A DNA stretch of 64,000 nucleotides from Streptomyces hyaluromycini. GTDB taxonomy: Bacteria; Actinomycetota; Actinomycetes; Streptomycetales; Streptomycetaceae. Shown in pieces: positions 42,473 to 51,001 of this stretch (position 1 is the first letter of the stretch; each line of letters opens with the position of its first letter). The stretch is from the NCBI RefSeq assembly GCF_002217755.1, contig NZ_BCFL01000019.1:804712-868711 (forward strand). Reading direction: 5' to 3'. The notes beneath the pieces are model-generated. The model made no database searches. It had not been told where the DNA came from and was given only the letters and a program-made list of their open reading frames with translations. Position numbers and translations under genes: made by a program.

Positions 42473-43228
42473 TCACCGCGCCGATGCAGTAACCCGCTCA
42501 CTCTCGATCCGCTTGGCGATCCCTTCCTCCCCCAGTTCCGCCAGATTCCGGCACAGCACCACCGACCCCCCGACCGCGAGCGGGCCGTACAACCCCGCGC
42601 TCAGCCCCTCCCACGTGTCGTACCCCAGCCCCGACAGCAACCGCGACCCGGGCCCGGTCAGATCCAGCCCCGCCGCATCCCCGAGCGCCCGCTCCACGAC
42701 CTCGGCCCCGCTCAGCTCCGCCCCCGCCACGATCAGCGCGGGCTCCTCCGGATCCACGGACGAGAACGGCACGAACCGGTCCCCCTGACTCGGCACCTCG
42801 ACGGCGTAGTCGACGAAACCCTCCGGCGTCTGCGGGAACCGCCCACCCAGCGGCCGCAGCGCGAGAGCGACCCGCTCGCCCCGGCACGCCCGGGCCGCCT
42901 CCAGCGAGTCCGGCCCGCTGACGACGACGTCGGCCACCGCCGGGTCCCCGGCCACGTCGGCGATCGCGCCCACCGACGAACAGGCCAGCAACCACACCGC
43001 CGTCTGCCAGTGCGCGGGCAGCAGCAGGGCAACCCGGTCACCCGGCCCCGTACCGAGGTCGCCTTGGAGCAGATTCGCCGTCTTGGCCACCCAATTGGCG
43101 AAGGTGGCCACGGACAATTCGACGCGCTCGCCCGTCGCGTCGTCGTAGAAGGTCACCAGGGGGCGTCCGGGGTCCGCGGCAAGCGCGGAACGCAGCAGGT
43201 CGGCAGGGGTGCGATCGGTGGCGTTCAC
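42473..43228 (-). CDS. TIGR03089-family protein (AMP-binding-like fragment)
   Basis: A 251-residue actinobacterial protein resembling the N-terminal part of adenylate-forming enzymes (FYDDATGERVELSVATFANWVAKTANLL, DRVALLLPAHWQTAVWLLACSSVGAIA), but without the ATP-binding P-loop and C-terminal lid. The family is known in actinobacteria with unknown function. GTG at 43228. It is divergent from the amidase gene. Confidence 0.8.
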   Translation of the reverse strand: MNATDRTPADLLRSALAADPGRPLVTFYDDATGERVELSVATFANWVAKTANLLQGDLGTGPGDRVALLLPAHWQTAVWLLACSSVGAIADVAGDPAVADVVVSGPDSLEAARACRGERVALALRPLGGRFPQTPEGFVDYAVEVPSQGDRFVPFSSVDPEEPALIVAGAELSGAEVVERALGDAAGLDLTGPGSRLLSGLGYDTWEGLSAGLYGPLAVGGSVVLCRNLAELGEEGIAKRIESERVTASAR

Positions 43229-43357
43229 CCGCGCAAGGGTACGCCGGGCCCGGTGCCCGCACCGGGCGGCGGGGCCACCGGTTCGGCGTAACCGGACCCG
43301 ATGGACCGTCAATTCCCCGATGGGCATGTTTGTCTGACTGTGTTCAATATCGGGGGC

Positions 43358-44947
43358 ATGCGTGGATTCCTGACTTGCTCGATCGGCGTCACCTGCGCGG
43401 CGGCCCTCACCCTCCCGCCGGCCGTGCTCAACGCGCCGTCCGCGGCCGCCGCACCGGCGGACCGGGCCACGACGACGGCCCTCCCCGGCAGCACCCAGTC
43501 GCTGCCCCTCGCCCCCCGCACCCGTGAGCGCGTTCTCGGCCGGGCCCCCGAACAGGGCGCGTACAGCGCCGACGTACGGCACTTCTCGCTCGTCGGCGTC
43601 GTCTGGGACAACCCCGGAACCGAACTGCACGGCCGGGTCCAGGTGCGCACCCGGTCCGCCGCCACCGGCGACTGGTCGGGCTGGCAGGACGTCGACACGC
43701 ACAACGCCGACCACGGCGCCGACCCGGACACGGCGGAGGCCGCCGCCGGCCGGGTGCACGGCGCCACCGCGCCCCTGTGGGTGGGCGACTCGGACGGAGT
43801 CGACGTACGCGTGCGCGCCGACGGCGACGCCGACACCGACGCGGGCGACGACACTGACGCCGCCTTCGACACCGACGTCGCCTCCGGCACTGACGTCGCC
43901 TCCGGTACTGATGTCGCCTCCGGTACTGACGTCGCCTCCAGCACTGACGTCGCCTCCGGCACTGACGTCGCCTCCGGTACTGATGTCGCCTCCGGTACTG
44001 ATGTCGCCTCCGGTACTGATGCCGACTCCGGTACTGACGTCGCCTCCGGCGCTGACGCCGGCGACGACTCCGCCCCGCGCGGCAGTGGTCCCGGGTCCGG
44101 CGTCGGACGCGACCTGCTCCCGGCGGGCCTGCGCCTCGAACTCGTCGACCCCGGCGAGGAGGACCCGCACCAGGGCCCGCCGGCCGACAGCCCCCGAACC
44201 GACACCGCGGCCGACGCGGCGGCCGTGGTCAACGCCGGCCTCGTGTCCTTCGCCGCCACCGAGATCCCCGAGCTGAGCCGGGAGGACACCGAACGCGAAC
44301 TCAGGCAGCTGAGCGGTGCCGACGCCCCGCTCGCGAAGCCGTACATCGGACCGCGCCCGAGGATCGTCACCCGCCACGGCTGGGGCGCCGACGAGTCGCT
44401 GCGCGAGAAGGGGTTCGTCTACACGGGGAAGATCAAGGCGGCCTTCGTCCACCACACCGCCTCCGGCAACGGCTACCGCTGCTCCGAGGCCCCGTCCGTC
44501 ATCCGCAGTATCTACCGCTACCACGTCGTGAGCATGGGCTGGCGGGACATCGGCTACAACTTCCTCGTCGACAAGTGCGGAACCATCTACGAGGGCCGCG
44601 CCGGGGGAGTGGCGAAGGCCGTCAGAGGCGCCCACACCCTCGGGTTCAACAACCACAGCATGGGGATCGCGGTGATCGGTACATACGGCTCGCACAAGCC
44701 CTCCGCGGCCGCCGTGACCGCCGTCGCCAGGCTCACCGCGTGGAAGCTCGGACTCTTCGGGGCCAATCCGAAGGGAAAGACATATCTGAAGTCCGGGGGT
44801 GGCAATCTCTACCCAAAGGGGAAGAACGTACGACTGAACGTGATCTCCGGCCACAGGGACGGGTACGCCACCGAATGCCCAGGCGCCAAGCTCTACGCCA
44901 AGCTCGGCTCGACCCGGACCAGCTCCGCGCACCTGCAGGGACGCTGA
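43358..44947 (+). CDS. Secreted N-acetylmuramoyl-L-alanine amidase (PGRP type)
   Basis: A 529-residue secreted protein. Signal peptide to about residue 35 (ending SAAAAP). The N-terminal beta-rich region (FSLVGVVWDNPG, VQVRTRSAATGDWSGWQDVD) matches the exported lead of actinobacterial amidases. A minisatellite (about residues 173-235) gives roughly ten TDVASG repeats. The C-terminal PGRP/amidase_2 domain has zinc ligands in FVHHTASG and GHRDGYATECPG and the GWRDIGYNFLVD core. It cleaves the peptide-sugar bond of peptidoglycan. The ATG at 43358 was chosen because the signal peptide then starts properly. Confidence 0.88.
   Translation: MRGFLTCSIGVTCAAALTLPPAVLNAPSAAAAPADRATTTALPGSTQSLPLAPRTRERVLGRAPEQGAYSADVRHFSLVGVVWDNPGTELHGRVQVRTRSAATGDWSGWQDVDTHNADHGADPDTAEAAAGRVHGATAPLWVGDSDGVDVRVRADGDADTDAGDDTDAAFDTDVASGTDVASGTDVASGTDVASSTDVASGTDVASGTDVASGTDVASGTDADSGTDVASGADAGDDSAPRGSGPGSGVGRDLLPAGLRLELVDPGEEDPHQGPPADSPRTDTAADAAAVVNAGLVSFAATEIPELSREDTERELRQLSGADAPLAKPYIGPRPRIVTRHGWGADESLREKGFVYTGKIKAAFVHHTASGNGYRCSEAPSVIRSIYRYHVVSMGWRDIGYNFLVDKCGTIYEGRAGGVAKAVRGAHTLGFNNHSMGIAVIGTYGSHKPSAAAVTAVARLTAWKLGLFGANPKGKTYLKSGGGNLYPKGKNVRLNVISGHRDGYATECPGAKLYAKLGSTRTSSAHLQGR
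43877..44058 (+). repeat. 18-bp minisatellite in the amidase gene
   Basis: About ten units of ACTGACGTCGCCTCCGGT with small variants (GATGTC, GGC, CAGC), coding TDVASG. Unit length is a multiple of three, so copy-number changes keep the frame. Confidence 0.85.
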
Positions 44948-45108
44948 GTACGGGGCCCGCGTTCACCGCCGTCGGGGGCAGTCGGGGGAAACCGCACACC
45001 CATGCCGCGTGGCACCACGCGGCCGTCGAGGGCGCCGTCGCACGGTCTGCATACACTGGCCGGCCGACAGAGAGTTCGGCCGGTCCCGGCAGGAAGCAGA
45101 GACGACAG

Positions 45109-46191
45109 GTGACAGAAGCGATCCTCCTGGTCGGCGGCAAAGGCACCCGGCTGCGCCCGCTCACGGTCCACACGCCCAAGCCGATGGTCCCGGCGGCCGG
45201 CGTGCCGTTCCTGACGCACCAGCTGGCCAGAGCCAGAGCGGCGGGCGTGGAGCACATCGTCCTCGCGACGAGCTATCTGGCGGAGGTCTTCGAACCGTAC
45301 TTCGGCGACGGCGCGGCACTCGGCCTGCACATCGAGTACGTCACCGAGGAGGAACCCCTCGGCACCGGCGGCGCGATCCGCAACGTGGCCGCCCGGCTGC
45401 ACTCGGGTCCCGACGACCCGGTCCTGGTCTTCAACGGCGACATCCTGACCGGGCTGGACATCGGTGCCCTGGTGGCCACGCACGAGTCGACGTCGGCGGA
45501 CGTCTCCCTCCACCTCACGCAGGTGACGGACCCGCGCGCGTACGGCCTCGTCCCCACCGACGGGACGGGCCATGTCCTCGCCTTCCTGGAGAAGCCCCAG
45601 ACCCCCGAGGAGATCGTCACCGACCAGATCAACGCCGGGGCGTACGTCTTCCGCCGCTCGGTCATCGACACGATCCCGGCGGGCCGCCCGGTGTCCGTGG
45701 AGCGCGAGACCTTCCCCGAACTGCTCGCGGCCGGCGCCCACCTCCAGGGCATGGTCGACTCCACGTACTGGCTGGACCTCGGCACGCCCGCGGCCTTCGT
45801 CCGCGGCTCGGCGGACCTCGTCCTGGGCCGCGCCCCTTCCCCGGCGGTCCCCGGCCGCTGCGGCGACCGCCTCGTCCTCCCCACGGCCCGGGTCGCGGCG
45901 GACGCCAAGCTGACGGGTGGCACGGTGGTGGGCGAGGGCGCGTTCGTGGCGGAGGGCGCGCGGGTCTTCGGCTCGACGATCCTCCCGGGCGCCGTGATCG
46001 AACCCGGCGCCGTCATCACCGACTCCCTGATCGGCAACCGCGCCCGCGTCGGCGAACGCTCGGTCCTCACGGGCACGGTGATCGGCGACGGCGCGGTCAT
46101 CGGCGCCGACAACGAACTGCGGGAGGGCGCCAGGGTGTGGTGCGACGCGTTGATCCCGGCGGGAGCGGTGCGGTTCTCCTCGGACCAGTAG
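45109..46191 (+). CDS. Mannose-1-phosphate guanylyltransferase-like nucleotidyltransferase
   Basis: A 360-residue NDP-sugar pyrophosphorylase. ILLVGGKGTRLRPLTVHTPKPM is the signature (GGxGTRLRPLT), FNGDIL contains the metal-binding Asp, and EKP and WLDLGTP follow. The C-terminal third is a left-handed beta-helix of hexapeptide repeats (GGTVVGEGAFVAEGARVFGS). GTG start at 45109 gives the standard N-terminus. The likely product is GDP-mannose, fitting manB and manA at the other end of the window; a glucose-1-phosphate transferase is the alternative. Confidence 0.85.
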   Translation: MTEAILLVGGKGTRLRPLTVHTPKPMVPAAGVPFLTHQLARARAAGVEHIVLATSYLAEVFEPYFGDGAALGLHIEYVTEEEPLGTGGAIRNVAARLHSGPDDPVLVFNGDILTGLDIGALVATHESTSADVSLHLTQVTDPRAYGLVPTDGTGHVLAFLEKPQTPEEIVTDQINAGAYVFRRSVIDTIPAGRPVSVERETFPELLAAGAHLQGMVDSTYWLDLGTPAAFVRGSADLVLGRAPSPAVPGRCGDRLVLPTARVAADAKLTGGTVVGEGAFVAEGARVFGSTILPGAVIEPGAVITDSLIGNRARVGERSVLTGTVIGDGAVIGADNELREGARVWCDALIPAGAVRFSSDQ

Positions 46192-46230
46192 GGGTGGCCT
46201 GAGCAAGTACCTCGGCTGCGGGCGCGCGGG

Positions 46231-46269
46231 GGCTGATCGCACAGTTCCCCGCGCCCCTTACGGGGCGCT
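46231..46269. repeat. Dispersed intergenic repeat, copy 6
   Basis: GGCTGATCGCACAGTTCCCC followed by the CGCCCCTTACGGGGCG hairpin, 40 bp after the pyrophosphorylase stop. Confidence 0.7.
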
Positions 46270-46385
46270 ACCCAGCTGCGGGCAGGCGTGCCGCAGGGCG
46301 GCACGGGTGGCACGGGTGGGCGCAGCGGCGCCCTGCCGGCGCCGGTAAGCGACACCCCCGCCCCCCCGCCTCAGCACCGGGTTGC

Positions 46386-47396
46386 TCACAGCCGGCCGAT
46401 ATCCCCTCGCGGCATCCGCGGCGCCCGCCTCGCCGGCGTATGCCCGCTCAGCAGAATCAGCCGAGCCGCCCGATGCCGCTGCCCCGCATAAGGCTCAAGC
46501 AGCCGCAGCATCGCCTCGTCGTCGGCATGCCGGTCCCCGGCCAGCGCCCACCCGACGATCCCCGGCAGGTGCAGGTCCCCGACCGTCACCGCGTCCGCCG
46601 CCCCATGACTGCGCTGCACGGTCTCCGCCGACGTCCACGGCCCCACCCCCGGCACCACCTCCAGCCGCGCCTGCGCCGCCTCCGCCGTCATCCCCACGGC
46701 CTGCTCAAGCCGCGCAGCGACCCGTACCGCCCGCAGAATCGTCGAGGCCCGCTTGTCGTCGACCCCGGCCTTGTGCCACTCCCAGGAGGGAACCAGCGCC
46801 CAGGTGCGAGGCGCCGGCATCACCCACATCGGCCGCTCACCCACCCCCGCAGGGCCCGGCGCCCGCTCCCCGAACCTCCGCACCAGCAACCGCCAGGCCC
46901 GGTAGGCCTCGTCGGTCGTGACCTTCTGCTCCAGGACCGACGGAATCAACGACTCCAGCACCAGCCCGGTCCGCGTCAGCCGCAGCCCCGGGCGCCGATG
47001 CCGAGCCGCCGCCACCACCCGGTGCCGGGGCACGAACGCGGACGGGTCATCGGCGGACCCGAGCATCTCCGGCAGCATCTCCAGCAGCCACTCGGCCCCC
47101 GGCCCCCAGGCCTCCCCGCGCACCTCGCCGCCATACCCGGCGACCCGCAGCGTCCCCGGCCCGGCAGGCGTCAGACTGGCCCGCCACACGGACCCGTCCC
47201 GGGTGGCCCGAAAGGTCGGATCCCCGGGCCCCCGCCGCAGCGGCCCGAGCACGAGCCCCAGATCAAGAGGCCCGCTCGGCTTCCACAGCCGAACCCGCCC
47301 GGGCACACCCCCCTGCCGAGGCACTCCGGCAGGCACGACAACCTGCCCACCCCGCACACTCGCACGCGTGGACTTCGGAGCAAACCGACCAGCCAT
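46386..47396 (-). CDS. DNA-3-methyladenine glycosylase (AlkA/HhH-GPD)
   Basis: A 336-residue base-excision repair enzyme. The helix-hairpin-helix motif VVPGVGPWTSAE is followed by the catalytic aspartate in AVTVGDLHLPG. The N-terminal lead is the longer actinobacterial form (MAGRFAPKSTR). It removes alkylated purines from DNA. The start at 47396 was chosen because the family lead begins there; more upstream sequence runs into the dispersed repeat. Confidence 0.85.
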   Translation of the reverse strand: MAGRFAPKSTRASVRGGQVVVPAGVPRQGGVPGRVRLWKPSGPLDLGLVLGPLRRGPGDPTFRATRDGSVWRASLTPAGPGTLRVAGYGGEVRGEAWGPGAEWLLEMLPEMLGSADDPSAFVPRHRVVAAARHRRPGLRLTRTGLVLESLIPSVLEQKVTTDEAYRAWRLLVRRFGERAPGPAGVGERPMWVMPAPRTWALVPSWEWHKAGVDDKRASTILRAVRVAARLEQAVGMTAEAAQARLEVVPGVGPWTSAETVQRSHGAADAVTVGDLHLPGIVGWALAGDRHADDEAMLRLLEPYAGQRHRAARLILLSGHTPARRAPRMPRGDIGRL

Positions 47397-47421
47397 CCAA
47401 AGAATCCTAGGCCTCAAGCGC

Positions 47422-47495
47422 CCTGCTTTTTTGGGGGCGCGGGGCTGTGTCTGATATGCGGCTGCCGCCGCGCGGGCGCGATCAACCCCCACAAC
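47422..47495. repeat. Dispersed intergenic repeat, copy 9
   Basis: CCCTGCTTTTTTGGGGGCGC, GGGGCTGTGTCTGATATGCG, then GCTGCCGCCGCGCGGGCGCG. Same family as 42276, between the AlkA start and the fbiB stop. Confidence 0.65.
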
Positions 47496-47545
47496 GTGCA
47501 CTCGCCCACGAACCAGTGGACCCCCGAACCGAAGGCGGCAACAAC

Positions 47546-48886
47546 TCACCGCACCTCGATAAAGTCCCCGACCTCCCTCGGCGCCCTCTCCCGCGGCTCC
47601 TCCGCAGCCTTTCCCACAGCAACCGCCCCCATCGGCTCCCACCCCGCCGGCAGCGCCAGCACATCCCGCACCACGTCCCGGCAGAACATCGTCGACGAGA
47701 CCCACGCCGACCCCAGCTGCTCCCCGGCCAGCGCGACCAGGAAGTTCTGCACCGCGGCCCCCGCCGCGACCACGAACATCTCCCGCTCGGCGGCGTCGCG
47801 CCGCGGATCCCCGTACGCGTGGGACCCGTCCAGCACCAGACAGGGCACGACCAGGTACGGCGCGTTCCGCAGCACATCGCCGCGCCGCACCCGCTTCGCG
47901 ATGGACTCCTCCGACTTGCCGTCCCTCCTCAGGTCGGCGATCCACGCGTCCCGCATCGCGTCCAGCAGCCGGGCGCGCGCCTCCGCGGACTCCAGCAGCA
48001 CGAACCGCCACGGCGTCGTGTGATGCGGCGCCGGCGCGGTCACGGCCGCGGCGACCGCCCGCCGTACCGCCCCGGGGTCGACCGGGTCGTCGGTGAAGGC
48101 CCGTACCGTCCGCCGTCGCGTCACCGCCTCCCGGACCGCCTCGGACGTCCCCAGCCGGAACATGTCACTGCCCGCGTCCCGGACCAGCGCCCGCGCGCCG
48201 TCCCCGTCGTCTTCGGCGTCCGCCACGACGTGCGCGAGGCCCCGCACCACGGCGACCGGCATCCCCGTCGCCTTGCCCTTCACCAGGTCACCGGCGGCGG
48301 CCAGCTCGTCGGCCGTGGCGACGACCGTCGCGACCAGCGGATTGCCGTACGCGTCCACGCCCCCGCGCAGATCGTCCAGCACCGCCACGCCGGCGGCGCC
48401 GATGGTGACGTCCGTGAGCCCGGCGCGCCAGGGTCGCCCGAAGGTGTCGGTGACGATCACGCCGACGTTGACGCCCAGCGCGTCCCGCAGGCCCGCGCGG
48501 ACGGCACGGGCCGAGGCGTCGGGATCCTCGGGCAGCAACAGCACGGTCCCGGCCGGGGTGTTGGACGCGTCCACGCCTGCCGCCGCCATGACCAGACCCT
48601 GCCGGTTCTCCACGATCCGCAGGGTTCCGCGGCGGGCCACCACCCGCACGGTCTCCGCGTCGATCGCCGCCTCCCGGTCGGCCGCCTCGACGATCCGTCC
48701 CTCGGCCTTGGAGACGATCTTGGAAGTGACGATCACCACGTCCCCGTCGGCCAGCCCCGGCTCGGCCGCGGCGATCAGCTTCGCCAGGTCGTCGCCCTGC
48801 TGGACCTCGGGGATCCCGGGCAGCGCCCACACCCGGTACGCGGGCACCGCGTCGGCCGTGCCGAGCGTGTCGGTCGTGTCGGTCAT
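47546..48886 (-). CDS. fbiB: Coenzyme F420:glutamate ligase / nitroreductase-like fusion
   Basis: A 446-residue bifunctional protein. The N-terminal CofE ligase (residues 1-250: VWALPGIPEVQQGDDLAKLI, VIVTSKIVSKAEGR, GVNVGVIVTDTFGRPWRAG) adds glutamates to F420-0. The C-terminal nitroreductase-like domain (about 250-446: RRTVRAFTDDPVDP, APAPHHTTPWRFVLL) is the FMN part that reduces dehydro-F420. ATG at 48886 overlaps the fbiA stop by 4 bp. F420 serves redox enzymes of secondary metabolism. Confidence 0.92.
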   Translation of the reverse strand: MTDTTDTLGTADAVPAYRVWALPGIPEVQQGDDLAKLIAAAEPGLADGDVVIVTSKIVSKAEGRIVEAADREAAIDAETVRVVARRGTLRIVENRQGLVMAAAGVDASNTPAGTVLLLPEDPDASARAVRAGLRDALGVNVGVIVTDTFGRPWRAGLTDVTIGAAGVAVLDDLRGGVDAYGNPLVATVVATADELAAAGDLVKGKATGMPVAVVRGLAHVVADAEDDGDGARALVRDAGSDMFRLGTSEAVREAVTRRRTVRAFTDDPVDPGAVRRAVAAAVTAPAPHHTTPWRFVLLESAEARARLLDAMRDAWIADLRRDGKSEESIAKRVRRGDVLRNAPYLVVPCLVLDGSHAYGDPRRDAAEREMFVVAAGAAVQNFLVALAGEQLGSAWVSSTMFCRDVVRDVLALPAGWEPMGAVAVGKAAEEPRERAPREVGDFIEVR

Positions 48887-49842
48887 GCCCCCCGCACCTC
48901 CTCGGCCAGCGCCAGCGCCTCCCGGGCCATCTGCGCGGCCGCGTCCAGGTCGGTCATCATCAGCGGTACGGCCCGGCAGCGGATGCCGGCCGCCTCCACG
49001 CGCGCGACGCTGCCCTCGTCCACGGAGTCGACGAGCCAGCCGTCCAGCAGCCCGGAGCCGTAGTGCTCGGCGACCGCCGCCGCCGTCGACTCCACGCCCA
49101 CCGCCGCGAGCACCTTGTCGGCCATCCCGCGCACCGGCGCGTCCCCGACGATGGGGGAGAGGCCCACCACGGGCACCCCGGCCTCGGCGATCGCCTCCCG
49201 GATGCCGGGCACCGCGAGGATCGTGCCGACGGAGACCACCGGGTTGGACGGCGGGAAGAGGATCACGTCCGCTTCGGCGATGGCCTCCAGGACGCCGGGC
49301 GCCGGCTTGGACTGCTCGGCGCCGACCGGCACGACCGCGTGGGCGGGCACGGACGCCCGCAGCCGTACCCAGTACTCCTGGAAGTGCACCGCCCTGCGCT
49401 CGCCGTCGATCTCGACGGCCACATGGGTCTCGACCCGGTCGTCGGTCATCGGGATCAGCTTCACGCCCGGCTTCCAGCGGTCGCACAGCGCCTCGGTCAC
49501 CGCGCTCAGCGGATAACCGGCGCCCAGCATCTGGGTGCGCACGATGTGCGTCGCGAAGTCCCGGTCGCCGAGCCCGAACCAGTCCGGCCCGACCCCGTAG
49601 GCGGCGAGCTCCTCCTTGAGGTGGAAGGTCTCGTCGGTCCGCCCCCAGCCCTGCTCCTCGTTGATGCCGCCGCCGAGTGTGTACATCACCGTGTCGAGGT
49701 CCGGGCAGACCTTCAGCCCGAAGAGGTGGATGTCGTCCCCGGTGTTGCCGATGACGGTCACGTCGGCGTCCGGCACGGCCTGCTTCAGACCGCGCAGGAA
49801 CCGGGCACCGCCGATACCGCCTGCCAGAACCACAATGCGCAT
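48883..49842 (-). CDS. fbiA: 2-phospho-L-lactate transferase
   Basis: A 319-residue CofD/FbiA enzyme. VVLAGGIGGARFLRGL binds the phosphate, IGNTGDDIHLFGL carries the metal ligand, and VLFPPSNPVVSVGTIL and GLSPIVGDAPVRGMADKVL are family signatures. It joins the lactyl/PEP-derived unit to the Fo deazaflavin. Overlaps fbiB by 4 bp, so the two are co-translated. Confidence 0.93.
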   Translation of the reverse strand: MRIVVLAGGIGGARFLRGLKQAVPDADVTVIGNTGDDIHLFGLKVCPDLDTVMYTLGGGINEEQGWGRTDETFHLKEELAAYGVGPDWFGLGDRDFATHIVRTQMLGAGYPLSAVTEALCDRWKPGVKLIPMTDDRVETHVAVEIDGERRAVHFQEYWVRLRASVPAHAVVPVGAEQSKPAPGVLEAIAEADVILFPPSNPVVSVGTILAVPGIREAIAEAGVPVVGLSPIVGDAPVRGMADKVLAAVGVESTAAAVAEHYGSGLLDGWLVDSVDEGSVARVEAAGIRCRAVPLMMTDLDAAAQMAREALALAEEVRGA

Positions 49843-49875
49843 GCGCCAAGTCTTGCAGGCGGGTCCGACAACGCG

Positions 49876-50376
49876 TCACGCAGTCACGGGACGGGCCTCG
49901 CAAGCCGCGGCGGCCGCCGTGTGCATGGGCATCTCGGTCAGGCCCGGGTAGTAGACGTGCAGGCTCACCGCCGGCTCCAGCGCGTCGTTCACGACCTCGT
50001 GCACGTACCCCGGCGCGAAGACCCGTTGTGCACCGGCGCTCAACGCGCGCGTGCCGCGCTCGGTGCGTTCGGTGAGCGTGCCCTCCAGGACGGTCAGCAC
50101 GCCGGAGGAACGGCCGTGGTCGTGCAGTCCGCTGCCCTGTCCGGGCACCCAGGACAGCAGCCACACCTCGTAGCCGGGGCCGGTGCGCAGCCGGTGGTAC
50201 CAGCGGCTGGTCGCGTCGTACTCGACGAGGTGCTCCCACTGCGCGCGGTCGGCGGCGATCGCGCGGGCCAGGCCGACGAACTCGGCCACGGTGACCGGGT
50301 GCTCGCGCGGGGGCTGCAGCAGGTGCTGGACTTCGAGGATGTCGCCGGCGATCTGGAGGTCGTTGTCGCTGTTCAT
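49876..50376 (-). CDS. Cysteine dioxygenase
   Basis: A 166-residue cupin. The iron ligands are His85 and His87 (GLHDHGRSSG) and His126 (GYVHEVVN); RTGPGYEVWLLSWVPG precedes. It oxidises cysteine to cysteine sulfinate with O2, in sulfur catabolism. The leader region (50377-50594) encodes a peptide rich in Cys at its end and then a terminator, a probable attenuator. ATG at 50376. It is divergent from whiB with about 620 bp between them. Confidence 0.88.
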   Translation of the reverse strand: MNSDNDLQIAGDILEVQHLLQPPREHPVTVAEFVGLARAIAADRAQWEHLVEYDATSRWYHRLRTGPGYEVWLLSWVPGQGSGLHDHGRSSGVLTVLEGTLTERTERGTRALSAGAQRVFAPGYVHEVVNDALEPAVSLHVYYPGLTEMPMHTAAAAACEARPVTA

Positions 50377-50414
50377 GGGGGTGCGGTGGTTCCTCAGTGA
50401 AGAAGGTCAGCGGG

Positions 50415-50450
50415 GAACGAAAAGCGAAAACCGAGTCCGGGGGACTCGGT
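50415..50450 (-). terminator. Attenuator terminator upstream of cysteine dioxygenase
   Basis: On the minus strand: ACCGAGTCC, CCC loop, GGACTCGGT, then TTTCGCTTTTCG. A perfect 9-bp stem with a T-rich tail is rare in Streptomyces and lies between a Cys-rich leader frame and the gene, 40 bp before the ATG. Its strength suggests that it stops most transcripts unless the leader is read through. Confidence 0.8.
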
Positions 50451-50489
50451 CTGCAGCTGGAGCGGGAGCGGTCGGATACGCGCTACGGC

Positions 50490-50582
50490 TCAACAGCTGG
50501 AACAGCAACAGCTACAGCGAGCGCGGGCAGCACCGTGGGACCCGGCGGTGCGGGTCGAGGTGAGCGCCAAGTTCGCGAGCAT
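50490..50582 (-). CDS. Cysteine-rich leader peptide (putative attenuator)
   Basis: A 30-codon frame from ATG 50582 to TGA at 50490. The last eight residues are CSCCCSSC (five cysteines), right before the stop. A GTG at 50594 in the same frame, about 11 bp after GGGAGG, would give 34 residues. The frame ends 40 bp before the terminator stem. Such Cys runs act as cysteine-tRNA sensors in mycobacterial polycysteine leaders, as I recall. Two other overlapping frames exist in the same stretch, so initiation is not settled. Confidence 0.6.
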   Translation of the reverse strand: MLANLALTSTRTAGSHGAARARCSCCCSSC

Positions 50583-51001
50583 GCCCACAAGCACATCGGT
50601 TCACACCTCCCGTGTCAACTCGACGCCCGGTATGTGGGACATGGTTCACCTCATCCGGTTCATCTCGCTGCCGAAAGGTTTGTTCAGTAAGCGCCCGGGA
50701 CACATGGCGCACAACCGGGCGCGCGAGCCACTTCGGAACGCGATCGAACATCTGGGCGTCCTTCTCCGTACAAGCTCTGTATGGGGTCGGAGGTCCGCGC
50801 GGGGCCTCGTCTGCATGTCAAGGTTTATGCCGATTTGAACACTTTCCGCACGGCCTTGGTTCCGCAGAGTGAATAACGGGCCCAATAGCAGATCTCGGCT
50901 TGACTCGCCCGGAGCAGCACACTTGTAATTTCACTCGTGTCGTTCAGCCGAAATCGGTAACGGCCACGCACGGGGACGTGAAAGACAGACGAGGGGCGCA
51001 C
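50583..51001. promoter_or_regulatory. Divergent promoter region, cysteine dioxygenase / whiB
   Basis: About 420 bp without a further gene. It must contain the whiB promoters (plus strand) and the promoter of the Cys leader transcript (minus strand). AT-richer blocks occur near 50820-50880 and 50915-50935, the latter 65-85 bp ahead of whiB. Confidence 0.45.

Noticed and set aside
42473..44932. A single 819-residue minus-strand protein spanning the TIGR03089 gene and beyond
   Set aside because: Residues beyond 43228 are antisense to the amidase, including Gly/Asp/Val repeats from the minisatellite; the family starts at 43228.
50512..50751. 79-residue minus-strand frame ahead of cysteine dioxygenase ending in CCPRSL
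   Set aside because: Not rejected as transcribed sequence, but the longer frame crosses a probable promoter and the CSCCCSSC frame better fits an attenuator; it is kept only as an alternative leader.
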